A stretch of DNA of 64,000 bases from assembly GCF_900964775.1 (NCBI RefSeq), contig NC_041806.1, forward strand, positions 40,474,586 to 40,538,585, read 5' to 3'. The number at the start of each line of letters is the position of its first letter. Within the stretch, counting starts at the first letter, position 1. The stretch comes from Scleropages formosus (Eukaryota; Chordata; Actinopteri; Osteoglossiformes; Osteoglossidae). Below, piece by piece: positions 25,701 through 38,058 of this stretch. Both the position numbers and the translations under genes were made by a program. The notes beneath the pieces are model-generated. The model was not told where the DNA came from. It was given only the letters and a program-made list of their open reading frames with translations, and did no database searches.

Positions 25701-28700
25701 ATCAAACCTGTGATCTTCGGGTCCAAATGCTACCAGTTGCCCCTGGCTGAGTAATATTTATTGGAGCAATTTTAAGGTAACTACTGTGCTCAATGGTACT
25801 GCAGTTGAAGTGTGATTAGAACCTGTGGCCTTTAAGTTCACAGGGACCATCTTACATGCTATGCTTATACCACTGTATACCAGGAATCATGCCAGGGAAT
25901 GTCAAACCAGGTCTGCAGTGAAGTCAAGAGCTAAATGAAACCTAGTTAATGAAGAGCTCTCTTGAAGTAGTGCTAGGATTGCAGCTGAGATTCCTGTAGT
26001 AGATTAGATATTCATTGCTTTTCCAGAGCTGAGAGAAGGCAGGAAAATGGACAGTCTGTCAGTGTCAGAGCTTAACATGTGTGATTCTTTGCGGGCATCT
26101 CCAGGTTTCTCCAGCGATGGGGGTGCCTCTTCAGTGTGCTCCGGGTCCCTGGATGCAAACTCCTACCATTCCACAGCGGAGAGGAAGAGGTGGAATCTGA
26201 TGACCATGCCCATGACCCTGGCCTTCTGTCACCTGTCACTGCTGTGGCTCCGTGAGGCGCTCACCCTGTCTGACCTCCTCCGGTACGGTGTGGTTGGCAG
26301 AAGGAGTAGTCAGAAGTTAGGTGTGGTAAAGAGACAAGTACTTGGAGAGCTGGGAATGGCAATGAGGCTGGAAAATAAAATTTTAAAAAAAGCAGTATGG
26401 AAAAGGTGAAGTGGAGCTTTGTGGGCAGAGGAAGATCAGAGGTGGATTGGTATAAGTAAAATGGGTGCTGTGATGATTGCTTTGTACTGAGAGCTGGCAG
26501 CTGAAGAGTTTTAATCAACTTTTGCATGTGGCACTCTGGGCAATGGGGAAAGTATGCTTCCCATCCTTTGCCTTCATCCTGTCTGAGGAAGTCACAGAAC
26601 TGACAGCTCACTTACACTACCCTTTGTGGAGGTGGAAGGTGTTCTGTAGATGTCATTTTTGTGTGGTGAGTCTCAGAGCTGCTTATTTGTGTGGTTTTTG
26701 TGTCATCCGTTAGTGGTTGGGATACTACCTGAGGCAGGCTTTTACTCAAATGCAAACTGGTCTTTGTACTGGTGGGTGTGTTTACCAGGTTTGTGGCAGA
26801 GGGCCATATTCCCTACATCAACGCCTACCAGGTCTTCCCAGAAGAGATGAAGCTCTACGGCAAGGACTCGCAGATCTTCAGAGTGGAGGTGAGAGTTCTC
26901 GGGACAAGGTGTGGACTGATCATTCCACAGGATGAGGATAGGACTAGACTGGGGGGTTGGAACAGTGAGTGCTATGAATTCCTCTTGTTGCCCAGAGACT
27001 TCTTGGAGCCTGAATGCATTAAAGACTAGTCTCCAGCTTTTCTTTAAGTCCTTAAGGAATCAGCAAAGAAGGGGGTGGGTTTCCATATGAAATATTGGTG
27101 TCACTCCAACATATTGTATGTTTTTCTTCCTCCAGTCCATTCCATCCCACAGGAAGGTCCAGCAAGAGGCCCACAAACTAGCTGTCTTTTTGGATCTGCC
27201 CCGGTTTCCACCCGTGACTCAGGAGTACATGCTCCACCCAGCCCTCCTTTCCCTCAAATATCTGACTGAGGCCAACCTTCCAGGTGTGTTGTTTAAAACC
27301 ATACTATGTTGATGGCCAGAATGCCAGCACAGGGTGTTTCTGTGGATCACACCAAAGCAGCCGGGCAGTGTCTGACAGAATGATCCAAGGATGATTGGCG
27401 ATCTAGAACGCCAATGGATGAACAACATTTAACAGCATAGATTTCTTGGCCCACTGAAGGCACTCAGTCTGTTTACACCATAATTGTCATTTGTATGATT
27501 AATAGAAAAAAATATTCTGGTGTAGTTTTGTCATTGCTGTGTGGTGTAGCTATTATCAGTTTGTCTTGTATATTTATGTAGAACACTTTTCCAGACATAC
27601 ACTGTAAATGTGAAACATTGTGCGAGCTTTTGTCTCCATTTCTTCTCTTCTTTGCCAACACTGGGTCTGACACTCAGATGAGCTGCATCTCTGGGTCTGC
27701 AGAGTGATGGAACAGGCTGGTGTTGGAGAAGGGACCTATCTGACCTATGACCCTCTGGGCAGAAAGTCCTGCCTCCTTAGCTACGACATCCTGGCTGCTG
27801 CACTCATCATTGTAACAATGAAGCTGCTGTTCAAAATGGATGACCAGAAGGAGTGGTAAGTGAATCTGAAAGTCTGAGCTTTGCAGGTCAGGTGTAGATT
27901 TATTTATTTAAAAAGTGTTATAGTGATGTAATTCCTGGAAATAGTCTCCCACATTTCCCTTGTTTATTTTCATGAATCTCCAGGAAATTATCCAAGAAAA
28001 CTGACACTGAAAACAAGCAAAACAAAGGTAATGTGTTCCATTACTAGTTCTGAAAATCTGAGTTTTTATAGTTTTACTAATTCTCTGGACTTGTATGGGG
28101 TTTGAGTAGGTACGCGTGAAATTTTGGGTTCCTCCAGTTATGTTTTCCGTACAGGGGGTTTCCCCATCACCAGTTGGTTACTGAGGAATGATCCAGTCAT
28201 ATTTATTTTTTTATTTCTGTGTATTTGATTTGGTGTTGATTTTCTTCAAACTGCTATGGACTTCTATGACAATTAACTCTGCTGATAACGTCATGCTTCA
28301 TAGTGCTTACGTGTCACTAATAATAGTTCTTTTGCCTCTCCTCTTTATATGTCTGGCAGATAATGGCATCTTCTGTTTACGGAAGTGGTATAAGACAGTC
28401 CAGCGGGCTCTGGACTTGGCCAAAGAGAAAGAAGTTGAAGAGATTGCAAGGTGAGTCCATGCCATTCAGACTTTACCTATTTTTTGTTTTCCTTGTGGGT
28501 TTTCTTGTGCTCTGATCACTTTATTTTCCCCTTTTTCTTCTCTTAATGTGTATATACACTATTACATGTAGTACAGAAATGATAAGTTTATTCAATTTGC
28601 TTCAAAGTGCCATATACTGAATTTTTTTCACATAAAAAGTTAATTAAAAAGGCTGTCTGCAGAAGACACTTGCCAAAGCTTTGTTGTAGCAGAAGTTGAA

Positions 28701-29802
28701 CTAGAAGCCAGCAGCTTAGAGAAAGAAATGAGCAAAGAATGAAGCCAAGCCTTTGGATCTGTAAAGTCATTCTTATCCTGCCTTGAAAGCTACTCTTATA
28801 CATCTGCAGGCAGTCCTGGAAGCCCCGAAAACCACTGTATTCCTCCAGGAAGCAGAAGTGTGTGATCCTGAAGCGGAGACGTGAGTGACTGGAGTGATAA
28901 TTTTGTCTGGAAGCATAGAAAGGAACAAGTCACTATGTCAGAGAAGGGGGTGTCGGTAATTTATATGTTGTCTGTATATAAGCAGTGTTAGGAATGAGAA
29001 CATTTTCCATGGGATAGCTGTTTTTTGACTGGCATCACTTGTTTGTTTGTTTCCCCTTGCACCTCTGAGCAGGAGTGGTGGAGCATCTTCAGACCTCCTT
29101 CCAAAAGCTCACAAACTCTACTCCTGAGCCCCAGCAGAGCCCACCCTGCAGCTTCCGCTTCAGGTGGGGTGAGGTGGATGGAGATGGACCCAGTTACTAC
29201 AATCAGCACCTGGGCTCTGTCGTGATGGAAAAGAATGGTTCTCTTCACCTCATGAACCCGAAGTACTGGCACACAGCACTAAAGCCCTGCCAACCAAAGT
29301 GAGATTTCCTTTTTCTTTTCACTTCTCCCTTTTTGCTTTCTTACTAACCTTTTTTTCTTAAGTCTAAGGGGGTTAGCTCAGTTTGCTTTTAGATTCTGTC
29401 AAGACATTAATAGTCTATCAGTGTCTTGCTCTTGTCTCTTGTGTTAAAGCAGTGTTACATCTCCATCAAAGCAGGAAAGCACTGGTGTTGCTTGAAAGTA
29501 CACTTGTAGTGAGGAAGCACATTGATGTGGACCTGTATGTGGAAAGTGGGGACCAACTTGTGCGACGATGAGTGATAGATTTGTGCTGATTTGCATCCTG
29601 CAGGCAGTGCCGTGACCATTTCCGGGAGATAGAGCCCACCCTACCCAGGAGCTACATCTTCCTTCTGCAGCTCTTTTCTTTTTTGCTGGGTGTGGGTGAG
29701 TCTTGCATTCATGCGCAGGTCATCCAGGTGGAGCGACTACTCATCAGAAATGCACCCAGGACACCCTCTGCTCAGAAACTGCAACAGAAGCAGAAAAATT
29801 AA
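22764..29802 (+). CDS. taf1b: TAF1B, RNA polymerase I pre-initiation factor (SL1/TIF-IB subunit B), complete
   Basis: TAF1B is the TFIIB-like subunit of the SL1/TIF-IB complex that recruits RNA polymerase I to rDNA promoters in the nucleolus. Fifteen exons join in phase: 22764-22781, 22941-23048, 24379-24463, 24612-24709, 24930-25022, 25221-25323, 26027-26282, 26789-26888, 27136-27283, 27678-27855, 27984-28027, 28360-28450, 28810-28880, 29073-29298, 29604-29802, giving 605 aa (human about 588). The N-terminal zinc ribbon has cysteines 16, 19, 34 and 37. It is followed by a segment like human DWYVCEGFQ (DWMVCEGFQ here), an acidic/serine linker (about 135-225), and the cyclin-like part carrying [30 protein letters not shown] and [10 protein letters not shown], all close to human. 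The C-terminus ([20 protein letters not shown]) is weakly conserved. The start is the only ATG in frame with the ribbon, in an 18-nt first coding exon. A shorter acceptor for exon 7 exists at 26105. Introns hold several SINEs. Confidence 0.95.
23165..23318 (-). mobile_element. V-SINE-type fragment in taf1b intron 2
   Basis: The head half is recognisable on the minus strand (GCTGCTGCCTTTGGACCCAA, GGTTCAAATCGCACCTCC); the tail half is diverged. Confidence 0.65.
23506..23690 (-). mobile_element. tRNA-derived SINE in taf1b intron 2
   Basis: A clear copy runs from the head GGGGGTGCGGTGGCACAGCT (minus strand) to the body, lacking the last part of the tail before a short TG run. TGTAAATCA flanks it at 23497-23505 and 23691-23699. 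Confidence 0.9.
24026..24235 (+). mobile_element. V-SINE-type element in taf1b intron 2
   Basis: The order is head GGCAGTGTAGTGGTTAGGGG, then TAAGGTACTTACCCTGAACT, then a diverged tail AAAGGTGTCAGCTAAATTA. It lies in the orientation of the gene. Confidence 0.75.
25473..25512. repeat. T25-C15 homopyrimidine tract in taf1b intron 6
   Basis: An uninterrupted T run passes directly into a C run and then CAGCAACTTGG. It is far from the true acceptor at 26027. Confidence 0.9.
25548..25875 (-). mobile_element. Two V-SINE-type pieces in tandem, taf1b intron 6
   Basis: A full copy (25548-25745) carries tail and head on the minus strand. It is followed by a second partial copy (about 25750-25875) that repeats the middle and head, with AAGGTAACTACTGTGCTCAA. 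Confidence 0.7.
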
Positions 29803-30269
29803 AGGCTGAGACAAGAGGATGCCACAGCAACTGACATTCCAAAAATAGTAATAGTTCATTTTTCATGATTTTTTTTCATTCCTATCTTTATTTTTTTTAA
29901 ATTTGAGTAAATATATTTATTTGTAAGGCTCTTATAAAGTCCAGTAAATGGTTAAATTTAAACTGTCATACTTGATGTGTATGACATTGTTTGAGTCATA
30001 CTTTGCAGGAATGAGCTGTTGTCTGTACTTGTTTTCTTCCATATACTGCATCTCGCAGACCTGCTTGACATCCAAAAAGTAATGACATATCAAACCAGAA
30101 ATTACTAACTTGTTTTCTGTAAAGTAGTAAACCATCAAAACTTTTGCTACAGTGTTCAGCTATGTATGTGTCTTTGTATTGGAAAATGAGGAAGTTTGCT
30201 GCAGTTGAACCGTGCAGTCATGTAGCAGGTGGTCTGTCAAGTTGAGATCTGAAGTTACAAGGGTTTGGA

Positions 30270-30275
30270 AATAAA
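30270..30275 (+). promoter_or_regulatory. taf1b: Candidate taf1b poly(A) signal
   Basis: AATAAA lies about 470 nt after the taf1b stop codon, a plausible 3' UTR length. Which signal is used is not shown by the sequence. Confidence 0.45.
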
Positions 30276-31283
30276 CAGGCAACTAAAGTTTGAAACCTGT
30301 GCACATAATAACAAAGAATGTGAACATTTAGCGGATCAATGCATTGATTTAATCAAATTGTGAACTCTGCAATTACCCCAAGCATCCAGTAGAGGGAGAC
30401 AATGAGTAAAACAAAAGCTTGGTCAAAATAAGAAAGCTTTTATCCTCCTATCAGGGGTGAGAACAGTTGCATCCTGTCTCTCCATATTTCTCCTCTTGCT
30501 GTTATCTCTCCGCATCCTTCGGGTGTTTGTGCTAGGTAGCTGTCTCAGCACAGTCCTCTCAGGGAGGAAGTGAAGTTCTCTCTCACGTCAACATCCATTC
30601 GCCACACCCGCTGCCTGGGCTGTGTGTTTGACAGCACGAGCACCAGAAGTGCAGGGGAACATAGGCACAGACCAGTGTGGCTGGCAGCAAGCACTCCTGC
30701 CTCTAGTGAAATACACATAGTCTAATCACACTGAATTTTCTGTATATACTCAACAAACACACCTGCTTTCCTGTCAAAATATACTCACTCACAAACAGGC
30801 CCTCAACAGGCAAGCACTGTTCTCACTGAAAATTTATCGCAATTTGATTTGATTAATGGAAGCACACCTTCTCAACAGGCTGTAGCCATCTCACACAACT
30901 GTTATCCTTTCATTGTGGACCTTTCCTTTTACCCTGCTGCCTGAAACTGCATTGTTAGGTGACCACTATTTGAAAAGGCTTTGCTTGCATTGCCTGGACA
31001 CCTAGAATCGGGAGGAATATCTCATATCCAAGGTGTTTTTTCCTGACGGAGGGGTTCAGTGCACAGTGTAAGAGTGTTCTTGGGTGCCTTCCTGTTGTTC
31101 AGTGTGCCTCCTTGGCATTCTACATTGTGCCGTTAGATACTCCTTAAAATATCTTCCAATGAGAAGTGCTGTGCCCCCACCCCACCAAGAGAATGGAAGT
31201 AACAGTTGAGACGCCACTTTATTAGTCATCGTTGATTATGTCATCAGGCCACAAAAGATGCGAGGCACAAAGTGACCACCAGT

Positions 31284-31440
31284 TATTTACATTTATTTAT
31301 TTAGCAGATGCTTTTCTCCAAAGCGACTTCAAATGAACTCTATGTGGTGTTATGAGCCCACACACCTTATTTATCAAGGTGACTTACACTGCTAGATACA
31401 CAACTTACAATGGGTCACTCATCTATACATCCAATATAAA
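31284..31440 (-). mobile_element. Truncated long V-SINE-type element
   Basis: Only the tail half is present, with ATTTAGCAGATGCTTTTCTC and AGGTGACTTACACTGCTAGA, as in the copies at 13717 and 55288. The head and central block are absent. Confidence 0.78.
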
Positions 31441-32824
31441 AATACCACTTTCTTTGCAACTATATGTGGTGTTCTTCAAAACATATGAAACAAAGATGAT
31501 ATTTTATGCGGAGGACCACCAAAGAATTCTGGGATCACGTGAGCATTGCTCAGCGATTGCTGATTCTGCTCTGACTCAGCCAAGATCCGGTGCCGTTGAA
31601 CTCGAGTGCGGAGCCGGGGATGTAGATATGCTCAGACTGAAGACAAACTCTCGCTGGAGCGAGTCATCACTCCGACACCGCCAGGAAATTTCGGTGTTTT
31701 AAGAATACATCCACTTGCACATGGAGTACAAAGGGTAGTTTGTAGGGTTGAGGGAGGGTGATCTGGTGCTCAGCAACGCTAACGGTCAAAGTAAACAACG
31801 TAATGTTCTGTGTAAATGGTGCTTGAGAGTGCGTTAAATGTGGTAACTAGCAAAAACGTGACCTAAGGAGGAGATGGGGCAATAGGCAGGCAGAGATTGA
31901 TTATGCCAGATGGGCGTGGATGTGTCTGTGGCGGTTGCCGTGGCGCACTTCCATGGCGGTCAGCTGACTGCCTAAAAGTAAACAGAGCCACGTGCATCCT
32001 GAAGTCACAGGCTGGCCACCCCCCCATCTGTGACACGGGCAAAAGAACTACTGAAACAACCTAGTCAGTGCACGCCGGCATATTCACATGTGTGCTGGAG
32101 TAGTTTTATGTTCTGTATCAAGTGTTCTGTATTATTTCTCTCGTTAGAGGAAACAGGATGTTTTTCAACTTTGCTTGTTAGAAATGTTCCATACACCCAC
32201 AAAAATGCCCTGGCACCGTTCAGGGATGCTTGCCGCTTGGCGCAGCCCCACGCGCTGGTTTGTGTTTGACCGGGCTCATGTCCAGCGCCCGTGATTCTGG
32301 CCTTCCACCAGAGAAGAGTGAGCAAACAAACGGCCACCTTTGCGAGAGTGTGCGGCCAAGGTTCGCTCTGCCCCAGTGCCTGTGTTTGGACCCCCCCGTG
32401 CTGGACCTGTGCCACGCTGCGTTGCACCCTTAGCAGTAGAAAGGTTGAGCGCACCGAGTGGTGCTGTCCTCCAAGACTTTGTCTGGTGTCAGCACCCTGG
32501 ACAAGTGCTTATGAGTTTGTTCACACAAGGAGCACAGCGTTTGACGTTTGTCTGAATGGTTGTTCTTGATGGCTGGCGTCTATTTCAGTGTATTTGTTAT
32601 TCATATTCCATTAATCCCTACAGTACTTTGTGAAAACACCGTCTTTACCGACTGCAGATCCAGCAATGCAACCTGATGCCGAGGTGTCCGACAAATGAAA
32701 CCTTGCCGTTTTAGGAACATTTCTGCATTACTCAGTTTACCCTCTGTCTTAGTTTATTTTACAGTGAGCAGGCTCTGTTAATCACTGGATTGCTCGTTTA
32801 AGTCTCGAATAACAGCTGCCATCA

Positions 32825-32831
32825 TGCGTGC

Positions 32832-32881
<50 letters not shown>

Positions 32882-32890
32882 ATGCGTGCA
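32825..32890. repeat. Compound (GTGC)/(GT)n microsatellite
   Basis: Alternating purine-pyrimidine run: GCGTGCGTGC, then about 25 GT units, then GCATGCGTGC. No SINE body adjoins. Confidence 0.9.
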
Positions 32891-33234
32891 GTGTTTGACA
32901 GTCCTCTCCCTCCCTACCATCGCAGTCCCACTGTACGTGCGGTGAAACACGGAGGAGCTTGACACCCTGATGCTAGAGACTGGGTGCTCACAAGCCTGAA
33001 GGGGGGGGGTGGGGGGGGTGGCAATCCATCTGACTTGTGTATTATTTATGCGCGGCAACATTCGGCCAACGACGGGTCCTCTGAGGTCTGTCAGATTTTG
33101 TGCGAAGGGAGATCAGGGCATTAAATGAGATAACTTTCCATCAGAATGCATTGTGTTAATAATGTGTTGGTGCATTATTTATTCTCTCATTAATTATCCA
33201 TTTCTTCTCTTTTATTTTGATTTATCCATTTTGG

Positions 33235-33409
33235 CTGTGTGGTGGCGTGGCGGGTTTGGCCTGTGCCTGCTGTATGGTGCATCTGGGGTTCGAGCCCCGC
33301 TGGGGGTGCCCTGCGGCGGACCGGCGTCCCCCCCCCAGCCCCGTGCCCTGCTCTGCCTTGTAGGCTCCGGCTCACCGTGACCCCGGCTGTAGCAATTGCA
33401 AAAAAAAAA
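33235..33409 (+). mobile_element. tRNA-derived SINE, second subfamily with A-rich tail
   Basis: The head (GTGGTGGCGTGGCGGGTTTG, GGGGTTCGAGCCCCGC) is tRNA-like and the middle GGGGTGCCCTGCGGCGGACC is shared with the main SINE. The loop between box A and B differs, and the end is an A run instead of TG. Confidence 0.75.
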
Positions 33410-34134
33410 GAAAAATAGAGTTTCGGCAGGTGCTGTGCCCTGAAACCTGTGGCCTGGAAAGTCAGGATTTAAAGACAGTAGCCTCTGAGCTCATCCCACT
33501 CAACCAGGCATCGCAGAGCTTGTTAAGGAGGACAATCCGGAGCCTTCCACCTAATCCCGGGAGCAAGTCCCATGCAGCTCCCTGTCTGGACAGAGGACAA
33601 GGTGCGGGTCAGCAGGGGACACTTTGGAGAAGGAGGTGACAGCTGGCATTTCAAAACAAGACCTTTTCTTCCCAGTTCGAGATGGTCGAGTCCTTCTCTG
33701 ACTGGCTCGATTCTGTTGTTTTTCATGCTGCGTATCCATTCTGTGTGTGTGTGTGTGTGTGTCTTTCCATATTCCCTCAACACAGGCTATGACTGCTGTG
33801 GAAGGGTGTCACCCTGGGACAGAAATGGCAGCCCGGACGCCGTTGCCAAGGTGACAGCGGAGAGGAAGCGGGCAGGCGCCGCCAGGAAGTGCCCACTGCA
33901 GAGTCAGCACCAGACGCACCAGTTGAGTCCTGCTGCTGAACTCACAGTAACACAGCAGCACTACTCTTGTTAGGGCCTTTTATCCTTAATATAGTATTCA
34001 TTGTATAAAGGGTTCCTTCATAGTCCTGCCTGCCCTGCAAGGTGGCACAAATTAGGTTTTATGACATATTGTATGTGTATATATTAATACGTAGATGAAT
34101 GTCCTCACTGAGCATTGGAATTCTGTTTAATACT

Positions 34135-34336
34135 CACACACACTCACACACACACATCATCTGAAACTGCTTGTCCCATTTGGGGTCACGGGAAGCTGGA
34201 GCCTAACCCGGCAGCACAGGGCGTAAGGCTGGAGAGGGAGGGGACACACCCAGGACGGGACGCCAGTCTGTCGCAAGGCACCCCAAGCGGGATTCGAACC
34301 CCAGACCCACTGGAGAGCAGGACCCGGTCCCCCCCA
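34135..34336 (-). mobile_element. tRNA-derived SINE, head truncated
   Basis: The copy is clear on the minus strand and ends at the GACCGGGTCCTGC block, without the box A region. TTTAATACT flanks it (34126-34134 and 34337-34345). It is head-to-head with the next copy. Confidence 0.9.
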
Positions 34337-34379
34337 TTTAATACTGTTCAGTATTTTTTACTTTTATGTTAAATTTTGC

Positions 34380-34600
34380 GGGGGGGGGGGGGGTGCGGTG
34401 GTGCAGTGGGTTGGACCGGGTCCTGCTCTCCAGTGGGTCTGGGGTTCGAGTTCTGCTTGGGGTGCCTTGCGGCGGACTGGCGTCCCGTCCTGGGTGTGTC
34501 CCTTCCCCCTCTGGCCCTACGCCCTGTGTTGCCGGGTTAGGCTCCGGTTCCCTGCAACCCCGTATGGGACAAGTGGTTCAGACAGTGTGTGTGTGTGTGC
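34380..34600 (+). mobile_element. Full-length tRNA-derived SINE
   Basis: The copy starts in a G run, continues GTGCGGTGGTGCAGTGGGTT and ends in a short TG tail. TAAATTTTGC (34370-34379) and TAAATTTCGC (34601-34610) are a target duplication with one difference. Confidence 0.92.
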
Positions 34601-36224
34601 TAAATTTCGCTTAATACTCGACACTAAAGAGCTCAAAGATTTGTGGAGCGCATTACTTGTTTCGCAGACATTTCTACACGCACCACATTTGCACAGCAAG
34701 CGTGTTCCGTCGAACAGAAGAAGAAGCGACGCGTTTTCTCGGTGAAACCAAAGACGGGGGCGCGGGGTTGGAGGGGACAGCGGGCGGAAAGCCTGCCAAA
34801 GTTCCAAACGGCGGCAGCCACCGCCCTCGGCCTGGGCACGGTCCCCGGGCCAAACCGCAGCTCCTGTCCTCATATGTACCGCTGCTGACGTCCAATGAAA
34901 GCAGCGGTGCGGGCACTCCCCGGGAGCGTGGCGCGTACGCCGTAAATTACGCCGGCCGGGTGGGCTCTCGTGGCGCTACCCGAAAAGTGCAGCGCAGCAG
35001 GTTGCTGGATATACGCTACACCTGCTGTGCTGTCACGAAGATGATACTGAGTGAAGCTTCCCTAGCGCTCAGCAGAGTGTTTTCACACCGCTTCCCAAAG
35101 CTTGGTACACAACGGCAGGCCCAGCAGCTTTAGGTCAACGACGTGGAGCCACGGATTGAAAACGCTCCGATTGCCACATGTTCAGGACATATTGTGTTAA
35201 CATAAGAGCGCTACTCTGTTTCAGTTTCGTTTCCAAAGAAGAAAGCAAGTTATCCACTCGTTGAAATCGTTTTTTTTTTTTTTTTTTTTTGCCAGGAATG
35301 TGGTTGAATGAAACGACAGGACCGCGTGTTTTGAGAAAGGTCGTGGTCTTAGCATCATGCGGATTAGGGAGGTTCGCCGTAGCCTGGCGCTTGTGTAGCA
35401 CACCTACATGGTCAGCGATCAAGGAAAGGGCCGGAGGCGGCATGATGGAAAGTTCTACAGACTAAGGACTGGAACGATGCGTGATGACCCAGAGTCAAGT
35501 GCGCTGGACTCTGGACCGGGGTGGGGTACTGGCGATAAGGCTACACAGAAAATTGCAGATGATATCACATATAGATAAGTGACCTTCAGCCTCTTAGGAA
35601 ATAATAAAGACTTGAGAGATGGTAAGTAGCCATGGTGTGTTTCTTTATGGGAGCATCTAGTTTTTGTTTGGTACTGGCTTTTCCTGGCCTTTGCGTTTTT
35701 ACCACGTCTACCCATAGGTGCTCACGTTACAGCCACCTCCACATGACGGGTCAGAACATTTTAAAGAAACGTCAAGGAATTTTCAGGAGAAGAACATGCA
35801 GCTCAGTATGGTGAAGCTATTTTGTGTGGATCCTGCCTTCTGATGGTTAGGATCTCCTTGGCTTGGACAAACGCTGCTCTCTCGTCTGGGTCAGCGGGGT
35901 GGGCAGGTTCTCTTCGTATCCCTGGCTACGAGCCTGGAATTTATGTACAACTTATTGCGCTTAAAGTCTCAGCACTTACACAAACTCCTTTTTTTTTTTT
36001 TACATGACCTACATTTCGCAGCCCACCCACCTATACACACAATCCTGTCTGCTGTGTTAAAGCAGCACAAGCCGCTCGTTGTGCATGTATATATGAAGCT
36101 GTGGGTCTTTCTTAGGCCTCCTTGCACCCTGATCCAGATTCTTTGCTGTGCCATGGAAAAGTCAATAAAGAAACTGTCAGGTTTTTTGGTAATTCACATG
36201 ATTGTTTGTGAGGCCCTAAATGTA

Positions 36225-36433
36225 CACACACACACCGTCTGGAAGTGCTTGTCGCATACAGGGTCGCGGAGAGCCAGAGCCTAACCCGGCAACGCAGGGC
36301 GAGGGGCTGGAGGAAGAGGGGACACACCCAGGACGGGACGCCAGTCTGTCGCAAGGCACCCCAAGCGGGACTCGAACCCCAGACCCACCGGAGAGCAGGA
36401 CCTAGTCCAACTCATCGCACCACCGCACCCCCT
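36225..36433 (-). mobile_element. Full-length tRNA-derived SINE
   Basis: Head, body and short TG tail are all present on the minus strand. GCCCTAAATGTA (36213-36224) and GCCCTGAATGTA (36434-36445) form the target duplication. Confidence 0.92.
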
Positions 36434-36480
36434 GCCCTGAATGTAACTTGCTGAAAATGACAGTAAGGAAATGTTTTCCC

Positions 36481-36570
36481 TGCAATGGACTGGTATCCCT
36501 CTCCAGAGTGTACCATGCCTCCTGCACTAACCTTCCAGGATAGGCTCTGGACCACTGTGACCCTCCGATA
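36481..36570 (+). repeat. Repeat fragment, same tail type as 5700-6025
   Basis: GCAATGGACTGGTATCCCTC and AGGATAGGCTCTGGACCACT are the diagnostic pieces. The remainder is eroded. Confidence 0.55.
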
Positions 36571-37872
36571 CAGCGAGAGGTTTTTTGTGACGTGTGGATC
36601 GGAAGGTTTTCTAAAGAGACAGAAGTCATGTGGACTGGGCCTTAACAGCGAGTGTTTCTGGCGGAAGAGAAATGACCTGTTGCTGCTGTCACGCCAGGTA
36701 AAATCACCCTTTGGTCCCAGGCAGCCGAGACCACGCAACACAAACCCAGAGGTTCCAGGATAAAACTGTGCTGCGATAGTGGGAACTCTAGAAAGTGGTC
36801 CATAGGAGCTGCCCCTGGTTTCTTATCTAAGGGTAAACGGTGGATGCTGGAGTACTTTGCATACTCAAAAGATGCAGCCTTTCCTCATGGTAAGAAGCAA
36901 ACAGTTTTGAAACTGAAAGAAGTGCCAGACATTACCAGGGGTGAACATTTCAAAGGTTCGAGAAACACTAACGGGGTTGAGTGCAAAGCGTATTCCGGGA
37001 CGGATGCGGATGTCGTTAGGATCAAGTCCTGCTGCTGTGAAACGGGAAGAAAAAGAAAGGTCACAATCATTTGAGAGCTGCGCTTAAGATGTGCCCCCTT
37101 CTTTCAGGGTGGTCTCCCGCAGCAATGTTCCGTCTGGCTCTTTTCCCCGGCAGTTCAACGGTTTTGTCCGGGTCAGTGCTTCCTAAAGCACGGTTCTCTC
37201 CGTCTCTACTCCTCACTCTAATAAATGTTTACAAGAAAGAGGGAAGCTGGTGAGGTTAACAGTATCCAGACAATTAACGCTACTCTAGCCAGAATAATCT
37301 TTGTAAGTCGTCCGTTCCTTCCCCAAAACTCCTCCTCGGTGCCCTCAGTCGTGGGTTGGCCACGAACCTATACGTGGCAGAAGCATGACTGAACTAGTTA
37401 AAAAAGGAATATAGGTCAGTCTCTTGCTGAAGCGACCATCTGCACTCTTATTCAGCCTCCGAATTATAAGCGGAGTCGCAAACGTTGTTGCTCGGCTCAC
37501 ATCCTGCCGATAGCGTACATCTTGCACATACGCACAAATAGAACTCCCTATCTAGGATTTCTAGAGGACATGCCATCCCACACACAGCTCTGAAGCAATG
37601 AACTTTTTGGCAGACTGTACGAGTGCTGTAAACTCACTGACTGCAAACATCCTCATGCACGGTAAACCTTTCTTTTGTTCTCTCGTGTCAGACGGCTCTG
37701 TTTGAGCAAAGATGATAAGAAAGTCAATTTGAAAAACGTTTTGGGGACGACTGTCATCCTCGTGCTCTGGTGTCCTGGCTTACGCCACTGGGCTCTTTTC
37801 GCAGGGGGCCTTGAGCCAGCCAGGTGCCATGGAATTCAGCCTGAAAGCTTGAAGAGACCGGTGACGTGGTAA

Positions 37873-38058
37873 CTCTACACACACACGTTGTCTGAAACCG
37901 CTTGTCCCAAGCGGGGTCATGGCGAGCTGGAGCCTAACCCGGCAACACAGGGCACAGGGCTGGAGGGGAAGGGGACGCACCCAGGAAGGGACGCCAGTCC
38001 GTCGCAAGGCACCCCGAGCAGGACTCGGTCAAACCCACTGCGCCACCGCACCCCCCTC
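37873..38058 (-). mobile_element. tRNA-derived SINE with internal deletion
   Basis: The body and tail are well preserved. The box B region between the ACCCCGAGCAGGACTC and GGTCAAACCC blocks is missing about 28 bp. No convincing target duplication is seen. Confidence 0.88.

Noticed and set aside
34657-35133. 158-aa open frame in a CpG-rich patch
   Set aside because: High GC alone makes long frames likely. The composition is erratic and it overlaps equally long frames on the other strand.
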